A DNA stretch of 31,308 nucleotides from JBHJOF01 sp050330055. GTDB lineage: Bacteria; Pseudomonadota; Alphaproteobacteria; Kiloniellales; JAKSDN01. Shown here one piece after another: positions 23,657 to 31,308 of this stretch. The first letter of the stretch is position 1; each line of letters begins with the position of its first letter. A model generated the notes under the pieces. That model did not search any database. It was not told the DNA's origin and saw nothing but the letters and a program-made list of their open reading frames with translations. Where the stretch lies: assembly GCA_050330055.1 (NCBI GenBank), contig JBHJOF010000173.1:1-31308 (forward strand), read 5' to 3'. The position numbers and the translations under genes were made by a program.

Positions 23657-24688
23657 ATGATGACGAAATTGCGTGGAAACGCGCTCATGGCCGGCATCGC
23701 CGGTCTGGCGTTGATGGGGTTGGCAGCCGGTACCGCTGCCGAACCCGCCAAGGAACTTCACATCCTCTGGGCCGGCGGCCAGTGGGCCGACGCCGTCGAC
23801 GAGTGCGTGCACAAGCCGCTCCTCGAGCAGTACGGCATCAAGGCGATCCACGAGAGCCCAGCCGGACTGGCGAAGATGCAGGCCATGATCGAGTCCGGTA
23901 ACATTACCGCCACGGCCTTCGACCTGCCGACGGACGAGCTGCAGCGTGCCGTGGCTCTAGGTCTGCTCCAGAAGATCGACTGGGAGAAGATCGATCCCTA
24001 TCCCATGTTCGAAGAGGCGAAGCACGAGTACGGTGCCGGCGTCGCCTACTACTCCACCATCATGGCCTGGCGCGACGGCGTGAAGGAGCCGAAGGACTGG
24101 TTCGATTTCTTCAATACCGAGAGCTTCCCGGGCAAGCGGGCCCTGCCTGACTATCCCGGCTTCGTGCTGCCCTTCGCCGCGCTTGGCGACGGCGTACCGG
24201 TCAACGAGCTCTTCCCACTCGACCTGGACCGCGCCTTCAAGACTCTGGAGCGGGTCAAAGACGACACCATCTGGTGGCAGGCCGGCTCTCAACCGCCGCA
24301 GCTCCTGCAGGACAACGAGGCGCAGTACGCCATCTCCTGGTCGGGCCGTGTGGTCGGCAAGGAGGGGGTCAAGACCTCGTTCAACCAGGGTATGCTGGAC
24401 ATATCCTGGTTCGGCATTCCTAAGGGCGCCGATCCGGCTGAGGTCGAGGCCGCCTGGATCTGGCTCAAGCTGCAAACCGACGCCAAGATTCAGGCCTGCG
24501 TCGCGCAGTACATCTCCTACACCGGCCCGAGCCCGGATCTCGATCCGCTGCTGCCGCAGGACAAGCTGCACGAGTATCCGACCACCGCGGCCAACAAGAA
24601 GGTACAGTGGTTGGCCGATTCAGAGTGGTGGTACGAAAACGCCGACGAGATCGAAAGGCGCTGGCAGGAGTTCAAGCTGGCGCAATAG
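23657..24688 (+). CDS. ABC transporter periplasmic solute-binding protein (PotD-like)
   Basis: The 343-residue precursor has a signal peptide (MMTKLRGNALMAGIAGLALM, cleavage near residue 28 before EPAKE). The mature part begins ELHILWAGGQWADAVDECVH and has the two-lobed type II binding-protein layout, with Trp- and Tyr-rich segments (DTIWWQAGSQPPQLLQDNEA and PDYPGFVLPFAALG). The Pot-type PF13416/PF13343 group binds polyamines, putrescine and other small cations, so the ligand may be amine-containing. The AAGGGAG site favours either of two adjacent ATG codons (23657 or 23660). The gene sits between the ATPase and the permeases, and a stable hairpin follows it. Confidence 0.88.
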   Translation: MMTKLRGNALMAGIAGLALMGLAAGTAAEPAKELHILWAGGQWADAVDECVHKPLLEQYGIKAIHESPAGLAKMQAMIESGNITATAFDLPTDELQRAVALGLLQKIDWEKIDPYPMFEEAKHEYGAGVAYYSTIMAWRDGVKEPKDWFDFFNTESFPGKRALPDYPGFVLPFAALGDGVPVNELFPLDLDRAFKTLERVKDDTIWWQAGSQPPQLLQDNEAQYAISWSGRVVGKEGVKTSFNQGMLDISWFGIPKGADPAEVEAAWIWLKLQTDAKIQACVAQYISYTGPSPDLDPLLPQDKLHEYPTTAANKKVQWLADSEWWYENADEIERRWQEFKLAQ

Positions 24689-24700
24689 GCGTCGTCATCG

Positions 24701-24750
24701 GGGGTGCGCCGCGTGGCTGCGGTAGAGAATCGGGCCGCGCGGCGTACCTT
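24701..24750 (+). promoter_or_regulatory. Stable hairpin between binding protein and permease genes
   Basis: GTGCGCCGCGTGGC (24704-24717) pairs with GCCGCGCGGCGTAC (24734-24747) over 14 base pairs, including two G-U pairs, around a 16-base loop. A few more pairs are possible outside. No T tract follows, so it is not a standard terminator. In ABC operons such hairpins protect the upstream mRNA and raise the binding-protein to permease ratio, which is the likely role here. Confidence 0.6.
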
Positions 24751-24797
24751 CCGGCGATGTCGCTCGAGGGCTAGAGGGTCGAGATTGGGTTCGAGGC

Positions 24798-25685
24798 ATG
24801 AGCGTCCAGAATGAGGCGGCATCAGCGCTTGCAGCCGGGCCTCCGTCGCGTCGGACCGACCTGCGTCGCCGCGCGGAGCTGGCTCAGGTGCTGCCGCTGC
24901 TGCTCGTGTTCCTGCTGTTCTTCGACGTACCGCTCATGCTCACGCTGGGTTGGAGCTTTCGCGAAGGCCGCGGGGGCGGCGCTACCATCGCCCACTATCT
25001 CGAAGTCATGCAGTCGCCGCTCTATCTGCCGGTCGTCTGGCGCACCTTTTTCGTTGCCGCCACCGTGACCCTCGCCTGCTCCTTTCTCGGCTATCCCCTG
25101 GCACTCTGGATGTCGCGCCTCTCCACCACGCGGCAGCTAATCGCGCTCGGCTGTGTGATTGTGCCCTTCTGGGTTAGCATTCTGGTGCGCACCTACGCCT
25201 GGATCGTCGTGCTCGGCAATGGCGGCATGGTCAACCGAGCGCTGCAGGATCTCGGCCTGACCAGCGCACCGATTTCCTTCCTCTACAACGAGTTCGGCGT
25301 CGTGGTCGGCATGACCAACGTGCTGCTGCCCTATCTCGTGCTTCCGCTCTATGCAGCCATGCTGCGGCTCGACCGCCGCCTGCTGCAGGTCGCCGCGACG
25401 CTTGGCGCGTCCGACCGGCAGATTTTTTGGCGTGTGTACTTCCCGATCACCGTGCCGGCGCTCGCCGCTAGCATGGTGCTGGTCTTCATCCTCAGCCTCG
25501 GCTTCTACATTACGCCCGCCATCCTGGGCGGCGGCAAGGTGCCCATGGTCGCCAACATGATGGACTATCTCATCAACCGCTACCCGCGCTGGGAGCTGGC
25601 GGCAACCATATCGGTCTGCCTGCTGCTCATGACCCTGCTGTTCTACTGGATCTACCAGTGGGTGCGCGAGAGGGCAGCGACATGA
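24798..25685 (+). CDS. ABC transporter permease (PotB-like)
   Basis: The 295-residue inner-membrane permease has six transmembrane spans after a basic cytoplasmic N-terminus (RRTDLRRRAELAQ). PYLVLPLYAAMLRLDRRLLQ VAATLGASDRQIFWRVYFPI is the EAA-type coupling loop (VAATLGAS...FP) that contacts the ATPase. RTYAWIVVLGNGGMVNRALQ and GFYITPAILGGG are typical of PotB-type subunits. The gene follows the hairpin by 47 bases and its stop overlaps the next permease start (ATGA). Confidence 0.92.
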   Translation: MSVQNEAASALAAGPPSRRTDLRRRAELAQVLPLLLVFLLFFDVPLMLTLGWSFREGRGGGATIAHYLEVMQSPLYLPVVWRTFFVAATVTLACSFLGYPLALWMSRLSTTRQLIALGCVIVPFWVSILVRTYAWIVVLGNGGMVNRALQDLGLTSAPISFLYNEFGVVVGMTNVLLPYLVLPLYAAMLRLDRRLLQVAATLGASDRQIFWRVYFPITVPALAASMVLVFILSLGFYITPAILGGGKVPMVANMMDYLINRYPRWELAATISVCLLLMTLLFYWIYQWVRERAAT

Positions 25686-26485
25686 TGGCGGGATCCCGCA
25701 TGCGCTACTTTGTCGCTGTGTTCTCAGGCGCGGTGCTGCTGTTCCTCTGCCTGCCGATCGCAATCGTCGTGCCGATGTCGTTCTCCAGTGCGCAATCGCT
25801 TCAGTTTCCGCCGCCCGGCCTGTCGCTGCGATGGTACGCCTCGTTTCTCGGCGACTCGCGCTGGCTCAACGCGGCGATCAATTCCCTCGTGCTGGCCTTC
25901 GTCGCCAGCACCACGGCGCTGGTTCTAGGCACCCTCGCCGCCTACGCCATCGTGCGCGGCAATCTTCTGGGCAAGCGGCTGATCGAGAGCAACTTCGTTG
26001 CGCCCATGATTATTCCACCGATCATTACCGCGATCGCGCTCTATATCTTCTTCGCCAAGACGCACATACTCGGCAGCTTCTTCGGCCTTGCCGTCGCGCA
26101 CACGCTGCTGGCGGCGCCCTACGTCGTTCTGCTCATGTCGGTGGCGATCCAGTCCTTCGACATTCGCATCGAGCAGGTGGCGCTCACCCTGGGCGCCTCG
26201 CAGTTTCAGATGCTTGTTCGCGTGGTCATGCCCAACCTCGCGCCAAGCGCCCTGGCCGCCTGGATCTTCGCCTTCATCATCTCATTCGACGAGGTCGTGG
26301 TGACGCAGTTCGTGGCCGGCCGCTACTTCACGATTCCTAAGCGCATGTTCAACGAGCTGGTGCTGCAGATCAATCCGACCATTACTGCAATAGCCACCGT
26401 GCTGATTGCCATCTCCGTCATCACCATCGGCATAATTGCGCTACTGATGAAACGCGCCGGCCTTCTGGCGCCGCGCCAGGTCTGA
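25682..26485 (+). CDS. ABC transporter permease (PotC-like)
   Basis: The 267-residue second permease forms a heterodimer channel with the upstream PotB-like protein. The EAA loop is visible as VALTLGASQFQMLVRVVMPN. IIPPIITAIALYIFFAKTHI and SFDEVVVTQFVAG are classical PotC segments. Six spans are evident. The start at 25682 overlaps the previous stop (ATGA); an adjacent ATG at 25685 is equally possible. It completes the importer, in the order ATPase, binding protein, permease, permease, and is followed after 5 bases by a hydratase gene. Confidence 0.92.
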   Translation: MMAGSRMRYFVAVFSGAVLLFLCLPIAIVVPMSFSSAQSLQFPPPGLSLRWYASFLGDSRWLNAAINSLVLAFVASTTALVLGTLAAYAIVRGNLLGKRLIESNFVAPMIIPPIITAIALYIFFAKTHILGSFFGLAVAHTLLAAPYVVLLMSVAIQSFDIRIEQVALTLGASQFQMLVRVVMPNLAPSALAAWIFAFIISFDEVVVTQFVAGRYFTIPKRMFNELVLQINPTITAIATVLIAISVITIGIIALLMKRAGLLAPRQV

Positions 26486-26490
26486 GCGAC

Positions 26491-26928
26491 ATGAACGACA
26501 CGGAGACAGAAAAACGCACGGGTCTTGAGTGGAGCTTCGCTGTCGAGTGGGGCAAGGCGCGCGAGTTCGCCCGCGCCGTCTACGACGACCACTGGAACGA
26601 TTCGGACTTTCTCCCGCCGCCGACCTTCCCGATCTACGCCACCGCCGACTTCATCGAGCGCTTGATTGTCGAGCAGCTGCGCCTTGATCGCCGCCGCATC
26701 GTGCATGGCGAGGAGTCTTTCGAATACCTCAGGCCGCTGCACGTCGGCGACCGCCTGATCTGTCGTGCGCGCGTGGTCGAGGACTACGTCAAGGAGGGGC
26801 GGCGCGGCGGCCGGATGCGCTTCATAGTCTGCGAGATCGAGATGCGCGACGCGGAGTCCGGCGAGCTGGTGCTGCGCGAGCGCTCGACGGCTATCGAGAC
26901 CGCAGCGACCGAGGAAGCCTCGTCGTGA
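26491..26928 (+). CDS. MaoC-like hotdog subunit, non-catalytic half (FAS1-like dehydratase domain)
   Basis: This 145-residue single hotdog protein resembles the N-terminal, non-catalytic half of MaoC/HadA-type dehydratases: EWGKAREFARAVYDDHW, PPPTFPIYATADFIERL, then GEESFEYLRPLHVGDRLICR and ARVVEDY. It lacks the Asp/His catalytic motif. The next gene overlaps its stop and encodes the catalytic hotdog, so the pair probably makes a heterodimeric (R)-enoyl-CoA hydratase as in HadAB/HadBC. Its presence beside the full-length double-hotdog gene at 18554 means two hydratases in one operon. Confidence 0.85.
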   Translation: MNDTETEKRTGLEWSFAVEWGKAREFARAVYDDHWNDSDFLPPPTFPIYATADFIERLIVEQLRLDRRRIVHGEESFEYLRPLHVGDRLICRARVVEDYVKEGRRGGRMRFIVCEIEMRDAESGELVLRERSTAIETAATEEASS

Positions 26929-27362
26929 CGCGCCCTCGCGAGGGCGACAGGGGCCCCGCTTTTGCCGTCGGGCCGCTCACCCGCACGGATATCGTGCGCT
27001 ATGCCGGAGCCGCCTGCGACTTCAATCCGATCCACCACGACGACGACTTTGCCCACTCGGCCGGACTGCCCTCGGTGATGGCGCACGGCATGCTATCGGC
27101 CGGCGTCCTGGCCTCCTTCGTCACACGCTGGTTCGGGCCGGGCAGCGTCATGCGCTACCGGGTACGTTTCCACGAACGGGTCTGGCCGGGAGACGAGCTG
27201 ACGGCCGAAGGCAGGGTGCAGCGGGTCATCGAGGATGATGGCCCGCTGCGCGCCGAGCTCGAGCTCGCCCTTAGCCGCCGGGACGGCCAGGCCGTGGTCA
27301 CCGGCAGCGCCGAGGTCTGGCTCGAGGCCGACGCAGCAAGAAAGCAGGGAGGAACTCGATGA
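26925..27362 (+). CDS. MaoC-like hotdog subunit, catalytic half
   Basis: This 145-residue hotdog protein has the intact hydratase motif CDFNPIHHDDDFAHSAGLPS: catalytic Asp32 and His37 in D-x-N-P-I-H, followed by VMAHGML. It should hydrate an enoyl-CoA to the (3R)-hydroxy product. The GTG start overlaps the stop of the non-catalytic partner (GTGA), and its own stop overlaps the downstream SDR start (ATGA). The pair of single-domain genes mirrors the split HadA/HadB architecture. Confidence 0.9.
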   Translation: MTRPREGDRGPAFAVGPLTRTDIVRYAGAACDFNPIHHDDDFAHSAGLPSVMAHGMLSAGVLASFVTRWFGPGSVMRYRVRFHERVWPGDELTAEGRVQRVIEDDGPLRAELELALSRRDGQAVVTGSAEVWLEADAARKQGGTR

Positions 27363-28117
27363 TCGACCTCAGCGGCAAGGTGGTACTGGTGACCGGCGCG
27401 GGGCGCGGCATCGGCGCCGCCGTCGTACGGACCGTTGTGCAGACCGGCGGTCTCGCCGTGCTGCACGACATCCGGGCGAACGGTCCCGCCGCTGAGGTTC
27501 AGGCGGAGCTGGGCGCCGAGCGCTGCCATCTTGTGGCCGGCGACCTCGCCGACGGCGCCTGCGTGCCCGAGATCTGGCGCCGGGCGCTCGCCTGGCAGGG
27601 ACGCGTCGACGTGCTGGTCAACAACGCCGGCATCTATGAGCCGGCCGACATCGATTTCACCTTCGACGACTGGCGCGCCGCCTGGCAGCGCACGCTCGAC
27701 ATCAACCTGATGGCGCCCGGCCATTTCTGCCGTGCGGCAATCCGCCACTTCCGCGAGCGCGGCGGCGGCATTATCGTCAACCTGGCGAGCCGCGCCGCGT
27801 TTCGCGGCGACGACGCGGACTACATGCACTACGCCGCCTCGAAGGCCGGCGTGGTCGCCATGACCCGAACCATTGCACGCCACTTTGGCCGCGACAACAT
27901 CACGGCTTTCGCCATCGCTCCCGGCTTCGTGCGTACCGCGCTCAATAGTGTGTTCTTCGAGAGATTCGGCGTCGAGGCGGCAGCGGATGGCATCCCGCTG
28001 GGTGAAATCGCCGAGCCTCAGGACATCGCGAACACCGTCGCGTTCCTGGCGTCTGGTTTAGCGCGCCACGCCACTGGCACGACCATCGACCTGAACGGCG
28101 CCAGCTATGTTCGCTGA
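27359..28117 (+). CDS. SDR-family oxidoreductase
   Basis: The 252-residue classical SDR has TGAGRGIG (residues 12-19), NNAG (88-91), N116, and catalytic S144, Y158 and K162 (YAASKAG). The C-terminal ATGTTIDLNGASYVR is the usual FabG-like end. The Asp after beta2 (VLHDIRA) suggests NAD rather than NADP. It probably oxidises a hydroxyl of a pathway intermediate, possibly the product of the hydratase encoded just upstream. It is a second SDR in addition to the MFE-2-like one, which implies two separate dehydrogenation steps or two substrates. Confidence 0.88.
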   Translation: MIDLSGKVVLVTGAGRGIGAAVVRTVVQTGGLAVLHDIRANGPAAEVQAELGAERCHLVAGDLADGACVPEIWRRALAWQGRVDVLVNNAGIYEPADIDFTFDDWRAAWQRTLDINLMAPGHFCRAAIRHFRERGGGIIVNLASRAAFRGDDADYMHYAASKAGVVAMTRTIARHFGRDNITAFAIAPGFVRTALNSVFFERFGVEAAADGIPLGEIAEPQDIANTVAFLASGLARHATGTTIDLNGASYVR

Positions 28118-29561
28118 ACGCGCGCAAACGGAATTCCGGCCCGCCGTACGGCTCTGCATCGGCGGCGTCTGGCGCGACGGCGGCGGCAGCATCCCAGTCA
28201 TAGACCCCGCCACCGAAGCGCCCTGCGGCGCGGTCACCCTGGCCGACGCCGCGGACATTGAGTCTGCACTGGCCGCGGCCGCGGCGGCGCGCGAGGCCTG
28301 GGCCGCCATGCCGCCTGACCAGCGCGGCGCGCTGCTGCTCGAGTCCGCAGAACTGCTGCGTGCGCGGCTGCCCGAGGTCGCCCGCGCGCTCACCTGGGAG
28401 CAGGGCAAAACCCTCGCCGAATCACGCGGCGAGCTTGGCCGCGCGGTCGAGACACTGATCTGGAACGGCGAGGAAGCGGGCCGCATTGGAGGCCGTACCT
28501 TGCCGGGCAAGCAGCCCAATGCCGCCCGCAGCCTGGTGCCGGCGCCGGTCGGCATCGTCGCCGCCTTCACCGCCTGGAACTTCCCGGCAGTGCTGGTCAC
28601 ACGCAAGCTCGGGGCGGCGCTCGCCGCCGGCTGCCCGGTCATCTTGAAGGCGGCCGAAGAGGCGCCCTACACGGCGGCCGCCATCGTCAACTGCCTGGTC
28701 GAGGCCGGCCTGCCGCCCGGTACGGTGAACCTCCTGTTCGGCGATCCGCCACGCGTTGCGGAGCGGCTGCTTGCGGCGCCGGAGGTGCGCAAGGTCACCT
28801 TCACCGGCTCGACGAGCGTCGGCAAGTCGCTAGCCCGGATGGCGGCGGACAACCTCACGCGCTGCACCTTCGAGCTGGGCGGCCACGCGCCGGTCGTGCT
28901 CTGCACCGATGGCGACCTGGAAGCAGCGGTGACGGCGACCCTGGCCTACAAGTTCGCCTCGGCCGGCCAGTCCTGTATCGCGCCCAGCCGCTTCTACATC
29001 CACCGCAGCCGCTACGACGAGTTCCTTGATAAGTTCGCGACCGCTGCCGCGGCGCTACCGCTCGGCAACGGCTTCGAAGAGGGCGTTCGCATGGGCCCGC
29101 TGGCCAATGCCCGCCGCATCGCGGCCATGGAACGCTTCACCGCCGACGCCCTGGAGAAAGGTGCCCACCTGGTCTGCGGCGGTCGACGGCTCGATCGCCC
29201 GGGCTACTTCTGGCCGCCAACGGTGCTGGCCGGCGTATCCGACGATGCCGCGGTGATGCGTGAAGAGCCCTTCGGACCGATTGCGCCCATGGCGCCGTTC
29301 GACGATTTCGACGAGGCAATGGATCGCGCCAACAGCACCGGCTACGGCTTCGCGGCCTATCTCTTCACCAGCTCGCTTGCGACGGCCGCGCGCTTCGTGC
29401 GGCAAGCCCAGGCCGGCAACATCGGGATAAATCAAATGAGCCCATCCTTGCCCGACGCGCCGGTCGGCGGGGTTGGCGATAGCGGCTACGGCTACGAAGG
29501 CGGGCGCGAAGGCATCGAAGCGTTCCTGCATATGAAGCTGGTGAGCCAGGCCGTTCTCTAA
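28107..29561 (+). CDS. NAD(P)-dependent aldehyde dehydrogenase (succinate-semialdehyde dehydrogenase-like)
   Basis: The 484-residue ALDH has oxyanion Asn158 (TAWNFP), K181, catalytic base E256 (FELGGHAP) and nucleophile C290 (ASAGQSCIAPSR). The C-terminal PFGPIAPMAPFDDFDEAMDR and GINQMSPSLPDAPVGGVGDS-type segments match class-3/GabD-like enzymes acting on small semialdehydes. The MALDH-specific acylating features are not evident, so the product should be a free acid, which the operon's CoA ligase could then activate. The start overlaps the SDR stop by 11 bases. Confidence 0.92.
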   Translation: MFAERAQTEFRPAVRLCIGGVWRDGGGSIPVIDPATEAPCGAVTLADAADIESALAAAAAAREAWAAMPPDQRGALLLESAELLRARLPEVARALTWEQGKTLAESRGELGRAVETLIWNGEEAGRIGGRTLPGKQPNAARSLVPAPVGIVAAFTAWNFPAVLVTRKLGAALAAGCPVILKAAEEAPYTAAAIVNCLVEAGLPPGTVNLLFGDPPRVAERLLAAPEVRKVTFTGSTSVGKSLARMAADNLTRCTFELGGHAPVVLCTDGDLEAAVTATLAYKFASAGQSCIAPSRFYIHRSRYDEFLDKFATAAAALPLGNGFEEGVRMGPLANARRIAAMERFTADALEKGAHLVCGGRRLDRPGYFWPPTVLAGVSDDAAVMREEPFGPIAPMAPFDDFDEAMDRANSTGYGFAAYLFTSSLATAARFVRQAQAGNIGINQMSPSLPDAPVGGVGDSGYGYEGGREGIEAFLHMKLVSQAVL

Positions 29562-29585
29562 CGACACCATGGAGCAGAGCCGAGT

Positions 29586-30749
29586 ATGACCGCCGCCAAA
29601 TACAGCCCGCGCCAGATGATCGAGCACCTGGTGGCGATCCCTACGGTATCCGCCGACTCCAACCTGGCGCTGATCGACTTCGTGAAGGACTACCTGGCCG
29701 AGCACGGGATCGACAGTCGCCTGACCTTCGACGAGACGAAGCGGAAGGCCAACCTCTTCGCTTCGATAGGTCCCGAGGTGCCCGGCGGCGTAGTGCTCTC
29801 CGGCCACACCGATGTGGTTCCGGTCGCCGATCAGCAGTGGGACAGCGATCCCTTCACGGCGACGCTGCGCGACGGCCGGCTCTACGGCCGCGGCACCGCC
29901 GACATGAAGTCCTTCATCGCCATCGCCCTGGCGCTGGTGCCGGAGTTCCAGGCGGCGGACCTGCGCGTGCCCATTCACCTCGCGCTCTCCTACGACGAGG
30001 AACTCGGCTGCCTCGGCGTGCCTGGCCTGCTGGCCGACATCGCCGAAGCCGTGCCGCGTCCCGCGGCGGCCATCATCGGCGAGCCGACCTCCATGCGGCT
30101 CGCCAACAGCCACAAGGGCACCTTCGGCTTCCGCACCACCTTCATCGGCAAGGACGGCCATTCGAGCGACAGCATCCACACGCTCAATGCCATAACCTGC
30201 GCGGCCGAATTTATCGGCTTCCTGGCCGACATGGCCGCCGAGCTCCGCGACAGCGGGCCTTTCGACGAGCGTTTCGAACCACCCCACACGACCTGCAACG
30301 TTGGCATGATCGACGGCGGCACCGCCTTCAACATCGTTGCCCGCCAGTGCCGTGTCACCTGGGAGTTCCGCCCCATTCCAGGCGTCGATGCGGCTGCCGT
30401 TCAGGCGCACGTCGAGAGCTTCCTGACCGAGGACCTGCTGCCATGCATGCGCAAGCGCTTTTCGGGCTCCGCCATCGAGACCGAGCGCTTCTGCGCCGTG
30501 CCTCCGCTCGTCAGTGACGCCGATTCGCCTGCCGAAGCTCTCGTTCGTATGCTAACCGGAAGCAACAGCACGACGACTGCGGCCTTTGGTACCGAAGGTG
30601 GGCTGTTTCAGCAGGCCGGAATCCCCGCGGTGGTATGTGGACCGGGCGACATAGCCCAAGCGCATCAGCCGAACGAGTACATTCCCTTGGATCAGGTCGA
30701 AGTTTGCGCTGCCTTCCTGCGTGCGCTGATGACTTGGGCATCAAGCTAG
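29586..30749 (+). CDS. M20 metallopeptidase, acetylornithine deacetylase-like
   Basis: The 387-residue ArgE/DapE-type deacylase has di-zinc ligands H74 and D76 (SGHTDVVP), bridging D107 (GRGTADMKS), catalytic E138/E139 (YDEELGCLG) and E166 (GEPTSM), with the last His in AQAHQPNEYI. The GTEGGLFQQAGIPAVVCGPG stretch is typical of ArgE. In a catabolic operon it more likely removes an acyl group from an N-acyl pathway compound than makes ornithine. A start at 29586 follows a GAGC-rich leader 24 bases after the ALDH stop. It is the last gene before the IS remnant. Confidence 0.9.
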   Translation: MTAAKYSPRQMIEHLVAIPTVSADSNLALIDFVKDYLAEHGIDSRLTFDETKRKANLFASIGPEVPGGVVLSGHTDVVPVADQQWDSDPFTATLRDGRLYGRGTADMKSFIAIALALVPEFQAADLRVPIHLALSYDEELGCLGVPGLLADIAEAVPRPAAAIIGEPTSMRLANSHKGTFGFRTTFIGKDGHSSDSIHTLNAITCAAEFIGFLADMAAELRDSGPFDERFEPPHTTCNVGMIDGGTAFNIVARQCRVTWEFRPIPGVDAAAVQAHVESFLTEDLLPCMRKRFSGSAIETERFCAVPPLVSDADSPAEALVRMLTGSNSTTTAAFGTEGGLFQQAGIPAVVCGPGDIAQAHQPNEYIPLDQVEVCAAFLRALMTWASS

Positions 30750-30770
30750 AGCCCATTCCGATCCGATTGA

Positions 30771-31308
30771 ATCGATTTTGGGGATTCACCGGGAGCGGCA
30801 AATAGGATTCAAAAGGATACGGGCCGGATTGCAGCCAAAGCTCAGGGTGGTGACCGCCGCTCCCGGCGGATCGAGGCCCAGGCGGCGATCATCCGCGGTC
30901 TGGTGGAGGAAACGCCCGACATCACGCTTGAAGAGATCCGGGAGGCGATCGAGGGGCGCGGCGCGCACTTTGTCATCGGGACGCTGTCACGCTTTTTGGC
31001 ATCGGGACGCTGTCACGCTTTTTCAAGCGCCACCGGATCGCGCACAAAAAAGACGGCGCACGCCGCCGAACAGCAGCTTCCGGACGTGACGGCCGAGCGC
31101 CAGGCCTGATTCGACGGCCAGCTCGATCTCGATCCGAACAGATTGATCTTCATCGATGAGACGGGCGCCTCCACCAAGATGGCGCGCCTGAGGGGATGGG
31201 CACCCCGGGGCGAGCGCTGCCGCGCCGCCATTGCATGGGGCACTGGAAAACGACCACCTTCACCGCCGGACTGCAACTTGATGGCCTGGCCGCGCCGCTG
31301 TTGCTGGA
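30771..31308 (+). pseudogene. IS630-family transposase, decayed and truncated
   Basis: Reading in frame from 30771: RIAAKAQGGDRRSRRIEAQA, then LEEIREAIEGRGAHFVIGTL, then TAHAAEQQLPDVTAERQA, and after a stop LDLDPNRLIFIDETGASTKM, which is the first DDE aspartate region. The usual N-terminal helix-turn-helix is missing. Four lesions are visible: a 26-base tandem duplication (from 30974), an extra A in a six-A run near 31046 that restores the frame, a TGA (31107-31109) where relatives have Trp, and a 2-base loss near 31231. The window ends inside the element. No terminal inverted repeat was found to mark the left end. Confidence 0.8.
30974..31023 (+). repeat. 24-base tandem repeat inside the IS630 remnant
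   Basis: Copies at 30974-30997 and 31000-31023 are identical, offset by 26 bases. The offset shifts the reading frame, and an extra A about 30 bases downstream restores it. Confidence 0.95.

Noticed and set aside
1..31308. CRISPR array or prophage module
   Set aside because: No regularly spaced repeats and no phage structural genes were seen; the only tandem repeat is the short duplication in the IS630 remnant.

Overview
The window is GC-rich DNA, probably from a free-living alphaproteobacterium of the Rhodospirillales or a neighbouring order. This placement rests on gene content and protein style: an aa3-type oxidase cluster with an alphaproteobacterial heme O synthase, paired DUF2189 membrane proteins, a Pot-type transporter inside a CoA-dependent catabolic operon, and IS630 and integrase-type transposases. 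No rRNA or other decisive phylogenetic marker is present.

Layout. (1) The left edge holds the N-terminal part of an integrase-core transposase on the minus strand (1-297). (2) Two convergent DUF2189 paralogues follow (712-2489), then a plus-strand run of two single-span mini membrane proteins, a Tat-type cupredoxin-fold protein without cysteine ligand, and a 608-residue polytopic membrane protein (2764-5469). (3) A minus-strand cytochrome c oxidase operon (10891-5701) reads mini-ORF, coxB, coxA, two subunit III genes, subunit IV. Heme O synthase (ctaB) lies divergently at 11819-12751. The coxB region carries a direct duplication and looks like an in-frame fusion of a small membrane protein gene with a normal coxB. 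(4) 12752-14590 is a low-density, decayed zone. It has one small hypothetical gene, a broken minus-strand reading frame, a shortened initiator tRNA-Met relic and, downstream of that relic, a good intrinsic terminator. (5) A TetR-family regulator and a GNAT acetyltransferase read leftward from 15876. Opposite them, 16086-30749 is one long rightward catabolic and transport operon of 15 genes, most with ATGA, GTGA or TGATG stop/start overlaps. (6) The right edge is a decayed IS630-family transposase.

The operon encodes an Ltp2-like thiolase-fold protein with Ser in place of the nucleophilic Cys and its DUF35 partner. It also has two SDR dehydrogenases, a double-hotdog MaoC protein, a two-gene hotdog hydratase, a CaiC-like acyl-CoA ligase, a metal amidohydrolase, a Pot-like ABC importer, an aldehyde dehydrogenase and an M20 deacylase of ArgE type. 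I infer import of a small, probably nitrogen-containing or amide-linked compound, hydrolysis, aldehyde oxidation, CoA activation, hydration and dehydrogenation, then carbon-carbon cleavage by the thiolase/DUF35 pair. No acyl-CoA dehydrogenase is present. I cannot name the substrate. The likely control point is a palindrome overlapping a good sigma70 promoter at 15958-15989, beside the TetR gene.
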